A model generated the notes under the pieces. It had not been told where the DNA came from, made no database searches, and worked only from the letters and a program-made list of their open reading frames with translations. DNA of 35,994 bases from PXAP01 sp964520585 (GTDB lineage Bacteria; Bacteroidota; Bacteroidia; Bacteroidales; PUMT01). The stretch covers positions 1 to 35,994 of the forward strand of contig CAZFOO010000034.1 in assembly GCA_964520585.1 (NCBI GenBank), written 5' to 3'. The position numbers were made by a program, and so were the translations under genes. Each line of letters opens with the position of its first letter. Position 1 is the stretch's first letter. Below are positions 35,065-35,994 of the stretch, one piece after another.

Positions 35065-35994
35065 TTATGAAAGAATTACAGCATCAAATTTACATTTTGA
35101 ATAACATATTCCACAGCTAATGCATTTTTCCTGATCTATAAAATGAACATTTTTCCGTTCTCCGCTTATTGCATCTACCGGACAGTTTTTTGCACATACC
35201 GTACATCCGGTGCACTTCTCACCATCAATCTCATATGTAATGAGTTTTTTGCATACCCTGGCCGGACATTTCCCAAGTTTAATATGTGCTTCATATTCAT
35301 CACGGAAATATCTTATTGTGGTAAGAACAGGATTAGGAGCCGTCTGTCCAAGTCCGCACAAAGAACTATCCTTAATCTGGTGCGCCAGATCCTCAAGTTC
35401 CTCAATGTCTCCGTCTTTGCCTTCTCCTTCGGTAATGCGGACCAGTATTTCGAGCATACGTTTTGTACCGATACGGCAAAAGGTACATTTTCCGCAGGAT
35501 TCTTTCCTTGTGAAGTCAAGGAAAAACCTTGCTATATCGACCATACAGGTAGATTCATCCATTACAACCATGCCTCCCGATCCCATTATTGCTCCTGTTG
35601 CATTTACGGAATCATAATCTACTACCGTATCTGCCAAATAAGCAGGTATGCAGCCCCCGGAAGGTCCTCCAAGCTGGACCGCTTTAAATTTTTTATCGCC
35701 GGGAATTCCGCCACCCAGATTAAACACTATCTCTTTTATGGTGATTCCCATAGGCACCTCCACCAGTCCCCCGTGCCTGATCTTCCCCGCAAGGGCAAAA
35801 ACCTTTGTCCCCTTGCTTTTTTCAGTCCCGTATTTCGAATAATTACCTGCTCCATTATATAATATCCACGGGATATTAGCATAGGTCTCGACATTATTTA
35901 TATTGGTCGGCTTCCCCCACAACCCCGAGGCAGCAGGAAAGGGAGGTCTTCTTCTGGGCATTCCGCGGGCACCTTCCACTGAGGCTATCAGGGC
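35065..35994 (-). CDS. NuoF/HydB-like NADH-binding flavoprotein subunit, 5'-truncated by window edge
   Basis: The FMN- and NAD(H)-binding subunit of a complex-I-like or bifurcating oxidoreductase. About 309 residues are visible. The frame stays open to the window end (ALIASVEG precedes GARGMPRRRPPFP, matching NuoF), so the N-terminal NADH-binding part lies outside. Visible features: LWGKPTNINNVETYANIPWI, MGSGGMVVMDE, the [4Fe-4S] ligands in ESCGKCTFCRIGTKRM plus a later SSLCGLG, and an extra C-terminal 2x[4Fe-4S] ferredoxin domain (CTGCTVCAKNCPVDAI and CISCGICYSKCKFDAV). That tail is typical of HydB/HndC subunits rather than aerobic complex I NuoF. It leads the leftward redox cluster and is probably cotranscribed with the 1231-residue protein. 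Confidence 0.93.
   Translation of the reverse strand, partial: ALIASVEGARGMPRRRPPFPAASGLWGKPTNINNVETYANIPWILYNGAGNYSKYGTEKSKGTKVFALAGKIRHGGLVEVPMGITIKEIVFNLGGGIPGDKKFKAVQLGGPSGGCIPAYLADTVVDYDSVNATGAIMGSGGMVVMDESTCMVDIARFFLDFTRKESCGKCTFCRIGTKRMLEILVRITEGEGKDGDIEELEDLAHQIKDSSLCGLGQTAPNPVLTTIRYFRDEYEAHIKLGKCPARVCKKLITYEIDGEKCTGCTVCAKNCPVDAISGERKNVHFIDQEKCISCGICYSKCKFDAVILS

Noticed and set aside
35143..35862. A 239-codon plus-strand open frame opposite the NuoF-like gene
   Set aside because: The minus-strand frame has clear NuoF motifs and iron-sulfur ligands; the plus-strand frame has no recognisable feature and is antisense.

Overview
The window looks like a chromosomal segment of a member of the Bacteroidota, most likely a free-living Bacteroidales/Marinilabiliales-type bacterium. 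Three things point there. The gene content is typical of the phylum: pyrG next to yidC, a multi-repeat DUF349 protein, a LysM protein fused to a periplasmic binding-protein fold, and FtsX-type permeases without an adjacent ATPase. Several promoters match the phylum's TTTG-N19-TAnnTTTG pattern, most clearly upstream of pfkA. Strong Shine-Dalgarno sequences are largely absent. No tRNA, rRNA, CRISPR array, insertion sequence or phage gene was recognised, and the window reads as ordinary chromosome.

Left third (1-11.9 kb), mostly housekeeping. It starts inside carB (5' end cut off), whose protein resembles the eukaryotic CAD/CPS1 type. A small lipoprotein gene follows. A leftward block then holds the DUF349 protein, pyrG (CTP synthase) and yidC (membrane insertase). 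trmD runs rightward from a 391-bp intergenic region and converges on a MalY/PatB-type C-S lyase.

Middle (12.1-21.2 kb), rightward genes: a secreted ankyrin-repeat protein with a beta-rich tail, a cysteine-containing lipoprotein, a lipoprotein endonuclease/exonuclease/phosphatase-fold enzyme, pfkA with its own promoter and a strong terminator, a YIP1-like membrane protein ended by a 16-bp perfect hairpin, then a cation-chloride-cotransporter-like (SLC12) permease overlapping a class II DNA photolyase by 4 nt.

Right third (21.2-36 kb). A leftward two-gene operon encodes a sigma-54-dependent response regulator and its NtrY-like histidine kinase. It diverges from an FtsX/MacB-type permease gene. 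The shared intergenic region carries two TGTAAA-N5-TTTACA dyads 21 bp apart and a well-spaced -24/-12 sigma-54 promoter candidate pointing at the permease, so the regulatory circuit can be proposed from sequence alone. Converging on it is a leftward cluster: a NuoF/HydB-like subunit (cut by the window end), a 1231-residue fusion of a NuoG-like N-terminus, a GltD-like flavoprotein, ferredoxin modules and a degenerate molybdopterin-oxidoreductase domain, a ferritin-like protein, a LysM/binding-protein fusion with a 15-bp tandem repeat, an outer-membrane-barrel-like protein, and a serine-hydrolase-fold lipoprotein whose catalytic serine is glycine.

The most noteworthy items are the NuoF/NuoG-GltD-Mop redox complex, the sigma-54 circuit, the apparent pseudoenzyme serine hydrolase, and the ankyrin-barrel protein.
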